A stretch of DNA of 40,642 nt from Tenacibaculum sp. SG-28. Lineage in GTDB: Bacteria > Bacteroidota > Bacteroidia > Flavobacteriales > Flavobacteriaceae. The translations under genes were made by a program, and so were the position numbers. The notes under the pieces were generated by a model. It had not been told where the DNA came from, ran no database searches, and was given only the letters and a program-made list of their open reading frames with translations. Positions 18,026-26,335 of this stretch are shown one piece after another. The stretch lies in assembly GCF_002954385.1 (NCBI RefSeq), contig NZ_MQVY01000003.1, positions 316,800-357,441 of the forward strand, written 5' to 3'. Each line of letters starts with the position of its first letter. Within the stretch, counting starts at the first letter, position 1.

Positions 18026-18493
18026 ATGGGAATTATTAACTTTCAAGGAAAGCGAACAAAATCGCAGCAAAAAGAGGCTACACCAATTTTAGTATCGGAT
18101 TATATGAGTACAAAGATCATAACCTTTACAGAAGACCAACCTATTGAGGAGGTTATTGAGACCTTAATTAAACATAGAATTTCCGGAGGACCAGTGGTCA
18201 ACGATGCTAACGAACTTATAGGAATTATTTCTGAGGGAGATTGTATTCAACAAATTTCCGAAAGCAGATACTATAACTTACCAATTAGCAAAAAAAATAC
18301 AGTAGGCAAAGCAATGGTAAAAAAAGTAGAAACCATCAACGCCGACATGAATATATTTGATGCTGCCAAACAATTTTTAACGTCAAAAAGAAGAAGGTTT
18401 CCAATTTTAAAAAATGGAAAGTTGATTGGCCTTATCAGTCAAAAAGATGTATTAAAAGCTGCTGTGCAACTCAAGGGAAGCACTTGGAAGTAA
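18026..18493 (+). CDS. CBS-pair domain protein
   Basis: 155 residues holding two CBS motifs: VSDYMSTKIITFTEDQPIEEVIETL through GIISEGDCIQQI (about 23-80) and VGKAMVKKVETINADMNIFDAAK through GLISQKDVLKAAV (about 93-150). CBS pairs bind adenosyl ligands and usually regulate a partner; here there is no fused catalytic domain. The target is unknown. Transcribed alone, divergent from the peptidase gene. Confidence 0.9.
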   Translation: MGIINFQGKRTKSQQKEATPILVSDYMSTKIITFTEDQPIEEVIETLIKHRISGGPVVNDANELIGIISEGDCIQQISESRYYNLPISKKNTVGKAMVKKVETINADMNIFDAAKQFLTSKRRRFPILKNGKLIGLISQKDVLKAAVQLKGSTWK

Positions 18494-18560
18494 AACAGAA
18501 ACGCTCCTATTCTACTATATTCTGTAAAATAATCGTTGTGCTTTAGCGATAGAACCCTGC

Positions 18561-18914
18561 CTACTCTTGCTTTACAAGTAAAAACCAATCCTTGCTTAGC
18601 TCTAAATACCCCTGGGTATAGACGTAGAAGTATATTTTACCAGACTTAGTTTTATACATGGTCGTTATTAGGGTAAAATCAAACCCTCTGTCTAGTAATT
18701 TTCGCCTTGAAATCTTTGTTTTACCAGAGGTATTACAATCGGATAAAATTTTAAAATTCTTTCGAAGGCGATTGTTCGTGTTGCGAAGGATTTGTTTTGT
18801 TTCTTTGTTAATAAAGTTATGGAAGAAATTTCGGCAATAATCGGAACAAAACTTTTTATCCGACCTGCCTTGGATGCCAATACCACATTGCAAACACTTC
18901 TTAGACTGTCTCAT
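18561..18914 (-). CDS. Small cysteine-cluster (zinc-ribbon-like) protein
   Basis: A 117-residue cytoplasmic protein starting at ATG 18914 (MRQSKKCLQCG). The N-terminus has CLQCG and CSDYC about 14 residues apart, followed by HNF, a small treble-clef or FCS-like zinc finger. The rest is basic with predicted beta strands. The frame is open to 18965, but the -7 box at 18930-18937 lies inside that extension and supports the shorter start. No function is known; Bacteroidota have many such small finger proteins. Confidence 0.75.
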   Translation of the reverse strand: MRQSKKCLQCGIGIQGRSDKKFCSDYCRNFFHNFINKETKQILRNTNNRLRKNFKILSDCNTSGKTKISRRKLLDRGFDFTLITTMYKTKSGKIYFYVYTQGYLELSKDWFLLVKQE

Positions 18915-18929
18915 AATCAATTTTTTAGA

Positions 18930-18937
18930 CAAATATA
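18930..18937 (-). promoter_or_regulatory. -7 box for the small zinc-finger gene
   Basis: TATATTTG on the minus strand is consensus and lies 15 bp before ATG 18914, which fixes the start choice. The 18915-19105 gap also contains an imperfect inverted repeat AAACGA-6 nt-TCGTTT at 18978-18995. Confidence 0.6.
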
Positions 18938-19105
18938 GTAATGTAAGTGGCAATGAACTACACACATATCTATTTACAAACGACTACATTCGTTTACATA
19001 CGAAAACAAGCATTTAATAACCGAATAATTTTGTCCTCACCTAAGATATTTGCTTGGTAAGCCAATAACATAATCGTAGGCAATTAAACCATAAAAACAA
19101 TTACT

Positions 19106-19441
19106 ATGAACGCACTTAAAAACAAAGTACAATTAATAGGAAATCTAGGAAATACCCCGGAGGTAACTATTCTTGAAAGTGGAAAAAAGGTAGCGAAATT
19201 CTCTATCGCGACTAATGAAACCTATACCAATGCCAAAGGTGAGAAAATTACGAATACCGAATGGCATCAAATCATCGCTTGGAATAAAACTGCTGACATA
19301 ATTGAGCAGTTTCTACAAAAAGGAAGCGAGGCCATCGTTGAAGGAAAATTAACGACGAGATCCTACACCGACAGTAATGCACAAAAGCGCTATTTTACAG
19401 AAATAATCTGCTCTGAAATACTGGTTTTAGGAAATAAATAA
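19106..19441 (+). CDS. ssb: Single-stranded DNA-binding protein (short form)
   Basis: An OB-fold ssDNA-binding protein of 111 residues. The sequence MNALKNKVQLIGNLGNTPEV opens the domain, and the typical WHQIIAWNKTADIIEQFLQKGS and VEGKLTTRSY segments follow. It stops right after the OB fold and lacks the acidic C-terminal tail that recruits repair proteins in the main Ssb. It is therefore probably a second, specialised Ssb and not the essential one. Confidence 0.9.
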   Translation: MNALKNKVQLIGNLGNTPEVTILESGKKVAKFSIATNETYTNAKGEKITNTEWHQIIAWNKTADIIEQFLQKGSEAIVEGKLTTRSYTDSNAQKRYFTEIICSEILVLGNK

Positions 19442-19459
19442 AACGTAAAAAATACGCTA

Positions 19460-19499
19460 GAGAAAAGAAAAGAATAGTTTCACCGCTATTGTTTTTCTC
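19460..19499 (+). terminator. Possible terminator after ssb
   Basis: An imperfect stem pairs GAGAAAA (19460-19466) with TTTTCTC (19493-19499) and AATAG (19473-19477) with CTATT (19486-19490), with a T-rich right side. It separates ssb from the metal-homeostasis block. Confidence 0.45.
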
Positions 19500-19553
19500 C
19501 TTTAGAGCACTTAGAATTCAAAAAATACAGCAGTATGTTTTACTAAAATTCAG

Positions 19554-19561
19554 TAAGTTTG
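19554..19561 (+). promoter_or_regulatory. -7 box before the CEIC-motif protein
   Basis: TAAGTTTG matches TAnnTTTG and lies 11 bp before the TTG start at 19573. It overlaps the right arm of an inverted repeat TTACT-7 nt-AGTAA, a possible operator. Confidence 0.5.
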
Positions 19562-19572
19562 TAAGAACTATT

Positions 19573-19857
19573 TTGAAAAACTACAAAACACATATTGCTC
19601 AATTTTTACTAGTGCTTTTTGCAAGTGTACAACTTGCAGAATTACATAGTATTACGCATGAAGACACCAAAGGTAAAGACTGTGAAATTTGTACGTATTT
19701 TCCTTCTGTAAACGATTCTATTCTAGTTCCGCAAAGAATATCTCTACAGGTCAGTAACACTGTTCACAACTACGGTAGTACTTTTTTTTTAGCTACCAAT
19801 GTACATTTTCAAATACGCAGCAAAGCAGTACTCTGGTTTATAGGCCTCCTCCAATAG
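19573..19857 (+). CDS. Small exported CEIC-motif protein of the metal block
   Basis: 94 residues from TTG 19573 (read as MKNYKTHIAQFLLVLFASV). A signal-like hydrophobic segment is followed by AELHSITHED and DCEICTYF, i.e. His and Cys residues suited to bind metal, then a hydrophobic tail. The open frame continues upstream to 19489, but the -7 box at 19554 argues for the later start. Similar small proteins are common near metal uptake genes in flavobacteria; here it precedes the ABC genes and zur. Function not established. Confidence 0.6.
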   Translation: MKNYKTHIAQFLLVLFASVQLAELHSITHEDTKGKDCEICTYFPSVNDSILVPQRISLQVSNTVHNYGSTFFLATNVHFQIRSKAVLWFIGLLQ

Positions 19858-19963
19858 TGTAATACACTACTATCATACATCTGTATTCGACAGATAACGT
19901 TATAGCAATACAAAGATGTATTGTATGGAAAAATCGTATCCTTTTTACAATAAATTATTTATC

Positions 19964-20697
19964 ATGATATCTACAAAAAATATTACTAAAAAATATGGAG
20001 ATTTTACTGCTGTTAGCAACCTATCATTCGAAGTACAAGCAGGAGAAATCTTATGCCTTTTAGGAGCAAACGGCGCGGGAAAATCAACCACTATTAACCT
20101 ATTGTTAAACTTTATCCAACCAACTTCTGGCAGTGCAGCAATTAATGGTTTAGACGTTGTAAAGAATCCCATTGCGACAAAAAACTTTCTTACGTATATC
20201 CCAGAAAACTTAATGTTATACCAACGCTATCAGCCCTAGAGAACTTAGATTATTTTACCAAACTTTCGGGAAAAAAGTTTACTGCTTCTGCATTAAAAAA
20301 ATACCTGGCAGATGCCGATTTACAAGAAGAAGCACATGTAAAAAGAGTTGCGACCTTTTCTAAGGGAATGCGCCAAAAAGTAGGAATTGCGCTCGCCATT
20401 GCAAAAAACTCAAAAGTACTACTCTTAGACGAACCAACTTCTGGATTAGATCCAAAATCCAGTAATGATTTTATGCAATTACTAACCAAGATGAAAAACG
20501 AGGGGGTAGTGATTTTAATGGCGACGCACGATCTATTTCGCGCCAAAGAAATAAGTACTCACATCGGAATTATGCGATCGGGTATTTTGGAAAACCATAC
20601 CGATACGAGTACCATTTCCCTTTCGGAGTTGGAACGTATTTATTTAAGTATTATGAACTACAAAAACATCGGGGAAAATGAAGCATATAATCTATAA
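19964..20697 (+). CDS. ABC transporter ATP-binding protein, frameshifted at about 20222
   Basis: The ATPase of an ABC-2-type transporter with the two downstream permeases. From ATG 19964 the repaired protein has about 244 residues: Walker A GANGAGKSTT (about 36-45), ABC signature region FSKGMRQKVGIALAIA, Walker B LLLDEPTSGLDP and the switch His in MATHD. The first frame stops at 20239 (QRYQP-stop). Restoring one C (TACCAACG should be TACCCAACG) gives NLMLYPTLSALENLDYF, the normal sequence after the Q-loop region. The 3' end overlaps the first permease by 20 bp. Confidence 0.9.
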
Positions 20698-22080
20698 GGA
20701 ACTCAAGGAACTTATTCGAGATGGCCGTTTTAAAATTACCGTATATATAACGCTATTTTTATTGCTAATCGCCGGTGTAACGGGTATAAAACAATACCAA
20801 AAAAACAACCAACAATACCAAGAATCGGTACAAAAAGAACGGACTATTTGGGAAACTCAAGAAGAAAAAAATCCACATTCAGCAGCACATTACGGCACCT
20901 ATGCATTTAAACCAAAATTTGCGCTATCCCTCATTGACTACGGGGTAAACAAATACACAGGAAATTCGATATTTTTAGAGGCGCATAGTAGAAATGAAGC
21001 TGCATTTAACGAAGCTAGTGATCAAACAAGCTTAGCGAGGTTTGGAACCCTTTCTATTCATTTTATACTTATCTACCTATTTCCATTACTCATAATTCTA
21101 ATAGGCTATAACAGTTATACTAAAGAAAAGGAACACCAAACATTTACACTTTTAAAAAGTCAGGGTGTGCAACCACTAAGTATCGCTTTGGGAAAATGGT
21201 TTGCCACCTTACTCCCAATTATCCTGCTAACACTAATCGTTTTTCTGGTACTAGGAATCCTACTTTCAAGTCTTTCCTCGTATGTATTTTTCAGTTGGTC
21301 TAACTTAATTAGTTTATTGCTAGTATACCTCGTGTACTATCTAATTATTACCTCGGTAACTATTCTCATATCCATGTGGAGTAACTCCTCTGGAGTTTCT
21401 CTGGTAGGTAGTCTTGCAGTTTGGATTCTTTTTAGTTTTGTTACCCCAAAAATAGCTACAAACATAGCCAACGAAAACAATCCTTATCCTTCAAAATCCG
21501 TTTTTGAAGCGAGAATAAATGACGATAAAAAAATGGATTAGACGGTCATAATCCTTGGAATGAGGCTGCAAAACAATTAGAAAAAGAAACCTTAGCAAAA
21601 TATAACGTAGACAGCATCAGTCAATTGCCGTTCAATTATGCTGGGTATAGGATGCAAAAAGGTGAAGAGCATGAAGCAGAGATTTACGCAAAGCATTATA
21701 AAATTTTAGAGGAAATTGCTGCCAAACAAAATGGTACGTATCAAAAGTTATCTTTTTTATCTCCCTTTATTCCGGTGCGATTTATGTCTATGGATATTGC
21801 CAACACAAGTGATCAAATTCATTGGGAATTCACAAAAGCTGCAGAGGAATATAGAATTGCCCAACAGCAATTTTTAAACTACGATATAAAAGACAATTCA
21901 AAATACGGAGAACGCGGCTATAAAATGAGCGCTTCAAAATTCAAAGAACTTCCGAAATTTGAATTTGATCCCCCAAGTTTACAAAAGATTATAAAAGGTA
22001 ATACAAAAAATCTACTATACCTCTCTGGCTGGCTTTTTATTCCATTTCTCGGTATCGTGATTTCTTCAAAAAAAATATAA
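20678..22080 (+). CDS. DUF3526 ABC-2 type permease (first), frameshifted at about 21539
   Basis: About 467 residues when repaired. N-terminal helix (about 19-38), a large extracytoplasmic loop, then five helices from about residue 150 (IYLFPLLIILIGYNSY, LPIILLTLIVFLVLGI and so on), another loop and a final C-terminal helix. DUF3526 permeases come in pairs and form ABC-2 transporters. The first frame stops at 21541; restoring one T (GGATTAGACG should be GGATTTAGACG) gives KKMDLDGHNPWNEAAK and joins the frame ending at 22080. The next permease follows at once. Confidence 0.88.
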
Positions 22081-23523
22081 ATGATGTTTAGTAATTCTAT
22101 ATTCTACGAAATAAAAATGTTGCTTCGCAACAATTGGTTATTAGTGCTCTTTTTGGGTATCACATTGCTTATTGGGTTTGCTACTTTTAATGGTACAAAA
22201 ACAGTAGCAAAAAGACAATCTGATATTACAAAAATGGAAATAGCAATGCAACAAAAAGACAGTGTTATGCTTGGTTTGCTATCTAAAATTAACAAAAAAG
22301 AAAAAGTAGATGTCCCGTATTGGCAATTACCCTCAGAACCAATGACTGTTGGCTACAGATATCCTAGGTTAGCAGTTATGCAACCAGACAAACTAGCATT
22401 CATAGCTACTGGGCAGAGTGATATGTATACCCATTTTAAAAGCCCTACAGTATATGGCAATAACTTTGCTTTGGATTATGCAGAAATGGTAAATCCGGTA
22501 CAACTTCTTTTTGGAAGTTTTGACTTAGCTTTTGTGATAATTTTTATTGTACCACTTTTTATAATTGCATTCACATACAATGTTTTAACCAAAGAAAAAG
22601 AACTTGGAACATTGAAATTATTAGGAGCACAACCAATATCTATTTGGAAATGGCTTTGGCAAAAAATGGCAATCCGTTATACCTTATTTACGGCTATCAC
22701 CATAGTGAGTATTTTATTGAGTATGCTTCTCTTTGCTCGAGATGGATTTCAAGACAGCTTGCACCTGTTAGGATTACTAGTGATAACAGCCGTTTACATA
22801 GGGTTTTGGTTTGTCGTTGCTTTTGGCATTAATATCCGAATTGCATCCTCTTCAAAAAGTGCCCTTACATTTATTGGCATCTGGCTACTCATAGTAATTG
22901 TATTACCTGCAACCATAAACCAATTGAGCACCTCCCTATACCCTACTCCTTCTCGTTTAAAAATGATCAATGAAATTCGACAAGTAAAAAAAGAAAATGA
23001 AGAAAAACAAAATGAAATTTTAAATGATTATTTAAGAAATCATCCGGAATTAGCGCAGGAGAATAAAGAACAAAAATTTGGCTTTTGGCACAATTATTTT
23101 GCATCCGAAAAAATACTAGAAGAAAAAACAAAGCCTCTTGTAGAACAATACGAATCTCAACTGAGGAAACAGCAGCAGTTGGTTGGCGTGTTTACGTATA
23201 TTTCTCCGGCAATTTTAATGCAGCAAACGCTAAATGCCATCTCTGGAACTTCGGAAAAGCATTATAACGATTTTAAAAAGCAAGTCTATGAATTTTCTGA
23301 GACTTGGAGAGCCTACCTCATCCCAATGCTTTTTAAAGGAGAAAAATTCACTGTAAAAAACTACGAGGAACTCCCCAAATACAAATACGAAAACAGAATT
23401 TCCAGTGGTATATGGCTGCATACTGTAGCGCTCGGTGTTTTTTGTTTTGTATTACTCTTTATGTTTTCTAGAAAACAAAGTAAAAAGAAACTGAGCAGTA
23501 CCATTTTAAAATCACAACAATAA
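22081..23523 (+). CDS. DUF3526 ABC-2 type permease (second)
   Basis: 480 residues, intact, directly abutting the previous stop. Same topology as its partner: N-terminal helix (about 17-35), extracytoplasmic loop, helices around FDLAFVIIFIVPLFIIAFTYN and four more, a charged loop (about 300-440) and a last helix near 453-470. With the ATPase and first permease it forms a complete exporter or importer. Linkage to zur and merC suggests metal-related transport; no substrate can be read from the sequence. Confidence 0.9.
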   Translation: MMFSNSIFYEIKMLLRNNWLLVLFLGITLLIGFATFNGTKTVAKRQSDITKMEIAMQQKDSVMLGLLSKINKKEKVDVPYWQLPSEPMTVGYRYPRLAVMQPDKLAFIATGQSDMYTHFKSPTVYGNNFALDYAEMVNPVQLLFGSFDLAFVIIFIVPLFIIAFTYNVLTKEKELGTLKLLGAQPISIWKWLWQKMAIRYTLFTAITIVSILLSMLLFARDGFQDSLHLLGLLVITAVYIGFWFVVAFGINIRIASSSKSALTFIGIWLLIVIVLPATINQLSTSLYPTPSRLKMINEIRQVKKENEEKQNEILNDYLRNHPELAQENKEQKFGFWHNYFASEKILEEKTKPLVEQYESQLRKQQQLVGVFTYISPAILMQQTLNAISGTSEKHYNDFKKQVYEFSETWRAYLIPMLFKGEKFTVKNYEELPKYKYENRISSGIWLHTVALGVFCFVLLFMFSRKQSKKKLSSTILKSQQ

Positions 23524-23623
23524 CTTCAATCCGAAATAGCGGTGTAATAAAGAACCATTGGCATCGCTATTTCGATATTAAAAGAGGTATTATTCCTACT
23601 TTTTAAAACAAAAGAAATTCCTT

Positions 23624-24004
23624 CTATTGTAAACAGCGCTCACAAGTTCCCTCCAAGAGAACTTGAGATGTCAGAACCTTTCTGTTGGGAATAGATGGAA
23701 TTTTAATTTCTAAAGAGATGCATTCCACGACACCACAAGTAAGACAGTGAAAATGAGGGTGCACATCGACATGACCATCGGAAGTACACCCATTACATTT
23801 AGCGTACCATTTGGTGCCATTATGCCCCGTAAATGAATGTAAAACACCATCGTCTTCTAGGCGTTCTAAAATTCTATAAATAGTTGTTTTATTAAATTTT
23901 GAAGTAAGGCGTTTTACCAAAGAAACAGCAGCTATAGCTCCTAAATTCTTATCGAATTCAGCTAAAATTAATTCTAATGATTTGGTTTTTCGAACAACAC
24001 CCAT
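23624..24004 (-). CDS. zur: Fur family regulator, probably Zur
   Basis: A 126-residue metal-sensing repressor. Winged helix at about 20-60 (KRLTSKFNKTTIYRILERLEDDGVLHSF), then the metal-binding half with CNGC, the His cluster HVDVHPHFHC, and the structural zinc cysteines in HCLTCG and CERC near the C-terminus. It is divergent from merC-folE-carbonic anhydrase, a content typical of zinc-starvation regulons, so Zur is more likely than Fur or PerR. The MGVVRKTKS start is usual for the family. The nearest -7 box is so close to the ATG that a leaderless mRNA is possible. Confidence 0.85.
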   Translation of the reverse strand: MGVVRKTKSLELILAEFDKNLGAIAAVSLVKRLTSKFNKTTIYRILERLEDDGVLHSFTGHNGTKWYAKCNGCTSDGHVDVHPHFHCLTCGVVECISLEIKIPSIPNRKVLTSQVLLEGTCERCLQ

Positions 24005-24008
24005 GGTG

Positions 24009-24016
24009 CAAATTTA
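24009..24016 (-). promoter_or_regulatory. -7 box of the zur promoter
   Basis: TAAATTTG on the minus strand is consensus. It ends only 4 bp before the zur ATG, so transcription would begin at or next to the start codon. Confidence 0.45.
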
Positions 24017-24049
24017 ACACAACTGTAAACCAATAAAAAATAAATGTTT

Positions 24050-24071
24050 TATATTTGCAACAAAGTTGCGA
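24050..24071 (+). promoter_or_regulatory. -7 box with overlapping palindromic operator (candidate Zur box)
   Basis: TATATTTG (24050-24057) is a consensus -7 box. It overlaps the inverted repeat TTGCAAC-AAA-GTTGCGA (24055-24071; 6 of 7 positions paired). A repressor bound there would cover the -7 element and the start of transcription of merC-folE-carbonic anhydrase. Zur as the binder is inferred from the adjacent divergent gene. Confidence 0.7.
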
Positions 24072-24087
24072 TAATAAAATTTTTACA

Positions 24088-24492
24088 GTGAAATTAAGTA
24101 TTCAAAAACCAGACAATTTAGGGATTTTAGCGAGCGGACTATGTACAGCACATTGTTTTGCAACTCCTTTTTTATTCATCGCACATTCTTGTTGTACTAT
24201 AGGTGCAAGTGCCACACCAAGCTGGTGGCGATGGATTGATATATTTTTCTTGGTGGTATCCTTTTTTGCAGTCTATCGCTCTGGACAGACAACTACAAAA
24301 CCTGTAATGAAATTCGCCTTGTGGTTTTTTTGGGCTTGTTTGTGTATTACCATAATCAATGAAAATATACAAGTAGTACCATTACCAGAAATCAGTATTT
24401 ATATCGCTGGTTTTAGCCTTGTATTACTTCACGTATACAATCTTAGGTATTGCCAATGTAAAACCGATAAATGTTGTACGAAGGATGGATAA
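24088..24492 (+). CDS. MerC-type metal transport membrane protein
   Basis: 134 residues from GTG 24088, four transmembrane helices, with the MerC motif CTAHCFATPFL in the first helix, a CC pair in AHSCCTIG and a Cys-rich tail (CQCKTDKCC). MerC proteins carry Hg(II) in resistance operons; homologues in zinc regulons of Bacteroidota probably carry zinc. A TTG at 24055 would extend the frame, but it lies in the promoter/operator, upstream of the likely transcription start. First gene of the candidate zinc-starvation operon; overlaps folE by 8 bp. Confidence 0.85.
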   Translation: MKLSIQKPDNLGILASGLCTAHCFATPFLFIAHSCCTIGASATPSWWRWIDIFFLVVSFFAVYRSGQTTTKPVMKFALWFFWACLCITIINENIQVVPLPEISIYIAGFSLVLLHVYNLRYCQCKTDKCCTKDG

Positions 24493-25147
24493 GGAACGAA
24501 TGGAATTAATAGGAGACCTACACCTCTCTGAGAATGCAAAAACACCGATGATGTCGGATGCTTTTGCAAAATCAGAGGAGGAAAAAATTAAAAATATCCA
24601 ACATCATTTTAAAAAAATAATGGAGGAGCTTGGGCTTGATGTAACAGATGAAAGTTTGTCTGGCACACCATATCGGGTAGCAAAAATGTACGTCAAAGAA
24701 TTATTTTATGGATTAAACCCTAAAAATAAGCCAAGACTATCTACCTTTCCCAATAAATATAAATATAGCAAAATGCTCATCGAACAGCAGATAACCATCG
24801 ACTCTGCTTGTGAGCATCACTTTCTTCCAATAACAGGACATGCGCATATTGCCTATATTCCAAAAACCAAAGTTATAGGACTATCCAAAATAAACAGATT
24901 GGTAGACTATTATGCACACAGACCGCAAGTACAGGAACGACTTGCGATTCAAATCCTACAAGACTTACAAAAAACGCTAGAAACAGAAGATGTAATTGTG
25001 ATGTTGGTAGCAAAACATTTATGCGTTTCTTCCCGAGGAATAAAAGATAAAAATAGTGTTACGACGACCTTAGAATATGGGGGCTGCTTTCACGAGAAAG
25101 AATATCGTAACGAATTCATACATACCATTAACCTTAAAACTGAATAA
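24485..25147 (+). CDS. folE: GTP cyclohydrolase I
   Basis: Converts GTP to dihydroneopterin triphosphate for folate and pterin synthesis. 220 residues from ATG 24485 (MDKERMELIGD); ATG 24500 is an alternative. The zinc site is intact: C and H in SACEHHFLPITGHAH and the second Cys in KHLCVSSRG. The substrate segment SKINRLVDYYAHRPQVQERL is present. This is the type I zinc enzyme, not the zinc-sparing FolE2 (type IB). Its place behind a Zur-type operator suggests an extra copy made under low zinc. Two bases separate its stop from the next ATG. Confidence 0.93.
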   Translation: MDKERMELIGDLHLSENAKTPMMSDAFAKSEEEKIKNIQHHFKKIMEELGLDVTDESLSGTPYRVAKMYVKELFYGLNPKNKPRLSTFPNKYKYSKMLIEQQITIDSACEHHFLPITGHAHIAYIPKTKVIGLSKINRLVDYYAHRPQVQERLAIQILQDLQKTLETEDVIVMLVAKHLCVSSRGIKDKNSVTTTLEYGGCFHEKEYRNEFIHTINLKTE

Positions 25148-25148
25148 A

Positions 25149-25625
25149 ATGATTACAAAAGACCAAGTTGTCTCAGCACAAAAAAAATGGGGAGAAGGAG
25201 TTGTTAAAATAGGATCTTTAAAAGATCAAAGACAAGAATGTGAAACATTTACTAGTGCGTTTCTCGACGAACTTTACGGATTTGAATTAGGAACAGTATT
25301 GTTTAAGCCGACAAAATGTGCTTTAGAGCAGTTTAGACCTTCGAAAGCCGATGCAACATCGTATTTTATCGCTGGAGATGACCGAGCTTGCGATGAAGAT
25401 CATGGGTTCGCAATTCAACCATGGACAAAAGTTAGATTTGAAAACACCAATATCATCACCGAAGAAAATAGAGCTATTGCAATGGGAAACTATTTCTTTA
25501 CCGACCTCAATGGCGACGAAGCTAAAGTAGAATATACTTTTGGATATAAGCTAGTGGATGGGGCTTTAAAAATTGATGTACACCACTCCTCTTTCCCATA
25601 CAATCCTGCACCATTAGATGCATAA
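25149..25625 (+). CDS. Iota-class carbonic anhydrase-like protein (COG4337)
   Basis: 158 residues, no signal peptide, NTF2/SnoaL-like fold expected. The family signature HHSSFPY (145-151) is at the C-terminus, preceded by FKPTK, EDHGFAIQPWTKVRFEN and AMGNYFFTD. Some iota carbonic anhydrases are known to work without a metal. The family is also often annotated as phosphoribosyl-AMP cyclohydrolase, but HisI motifs are absent. In an operon likely derepressed under zinc starvation, a metal-free carbonic anhydrase would replace zinc-dependent ones. ATG 25149 follows the folE stop and starts the conserved ITKDQVVSAQKKWG. Confidence 0.78.
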   Translation: MITKDQVVSAQKKWGEGVVKIGSLKDQRQECETFTSAFLDELYGFELGTVLFKPTKCALEQFRPSKADATSYFIAGDDRACDEDHGFAIQPWTKVRFENTNIITEENRAIAMGNYFFTDLNGDEAKVEYTFGYKLVDGALKIDVHHSSFPYNPAPLDA

Positions 25626-26114
25626 AAATTTATTTTTTATCTGTCCTACGGACTGTTTAGAAAATAGAATTAATAAGGAATTTGAGCAAGAGAATTACTT
25701 CTACACGTCACTGGGAAATTCTTTTGCTCATGATTCTAAAACCATTCAAAAGCTTTCGGAACTCATAGAAAAACACCATATTCAAAAAATCTATATGGTG
25801 CTATCCCAACAGAATGTAATTTTTTCCGATGCCCTAGGAACAAATAGCTACACAAGAATACAAGGGTTGCATAATTTGTACCAAACCATCCTCCTCGAAA
25901 AGTCAAACTCCATAATAAGTAAAAAAAAGACGCTCCAGAGATTGCCTTTTTATCCTATTATCTCAATAAGAAAATTTTAGAACTAGAAACTGTTTTTAAA
26001 AAAAAGTCTGGTGTAATAATACCGATAGTTGGCAAAATATTTAACCACAAAAGCAACACTTTTCAAGATATCTATCCAAAATTACTTTGCATGCGAAAAT
26101 TTTGTATGAATTAA
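25618..26114 (+). CDS. Conserved hypothetical, fourth gene of the zinc operon, frameshifted at about 25928
   Basis: I do not recognise this family. It overlaps the previous stop by 8 bp. The first frame ends at 25980; adding one A to the A8 run at 25921-25928 joins DAPEIAFLSYYLNKKILELE and runs to TAA at 26112-26114, giving about 165 residues. It is cytoplasmic (no signal or membrane helix), with an alternating alpha/beta look (NLFFICPTDCLENRIN, KIYMVLSQQNVIFSDALG, GVIIPIVGKIFNHKSN). Several Cys and His are scattered without a clear zinc motif. Position implies a role in the response to low zinc. Confidence 0.68.
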
Positions 26115-26290
26115 AAATTCAGCATCTCCTGGAATATTTTTTATTATTCTTGAGAAAATAGGAATCGTAACTTAAAAAAAATTAGTACCCTTAAATAGGT
26201 TTTACCCAAGGTGGTATATCTACTAAAAAAGTGTATTTTAGTAGCTATAGAATCCTCCAACTATTTGCACATCATCATTATTGTAATGGC

Positions 26291-26322
26291 TTGTTTTTTT
26301 TCATTAAAAAACAGTAAATTTG
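26291..26322 (+). promoter_or_regulatory. Promoter of the RND efflux operon
   Basis: TTG (26291-26293), a 21-bp spacer and TAAATTTG (26315-26322) match the Bacteroidota consensus, 13 bp before ATG 26336. The rest of the 26115-26335 gap shows no gene. Confidence 0.65.
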
Positions 26323-26335
26323 AAAAGTTTTAATC

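Noticed and set aside
18978..18995. Inverted repeat AAACGA/TCGTTT upstream of ssb as an SOS box
   Set aside because: It is imperfect beyond six bases, more than 100 bp from ssb, and I know no matching damage-response operator in flavobacteria.
24055..24087. TTG 24055 as the merC start
   Set aside because: It lies in the -7 box and operator, before the expected transcription start.
25149..25625. Phosphoribosyl-AMP cyclohydrolase (HisI), a name often given to this family
   Set aside because: HisI cysteine and histidine metal motifs are absent, while the HHSS C-terminal motif and NTF2-like pattern fit iota carbonic anhydrases.
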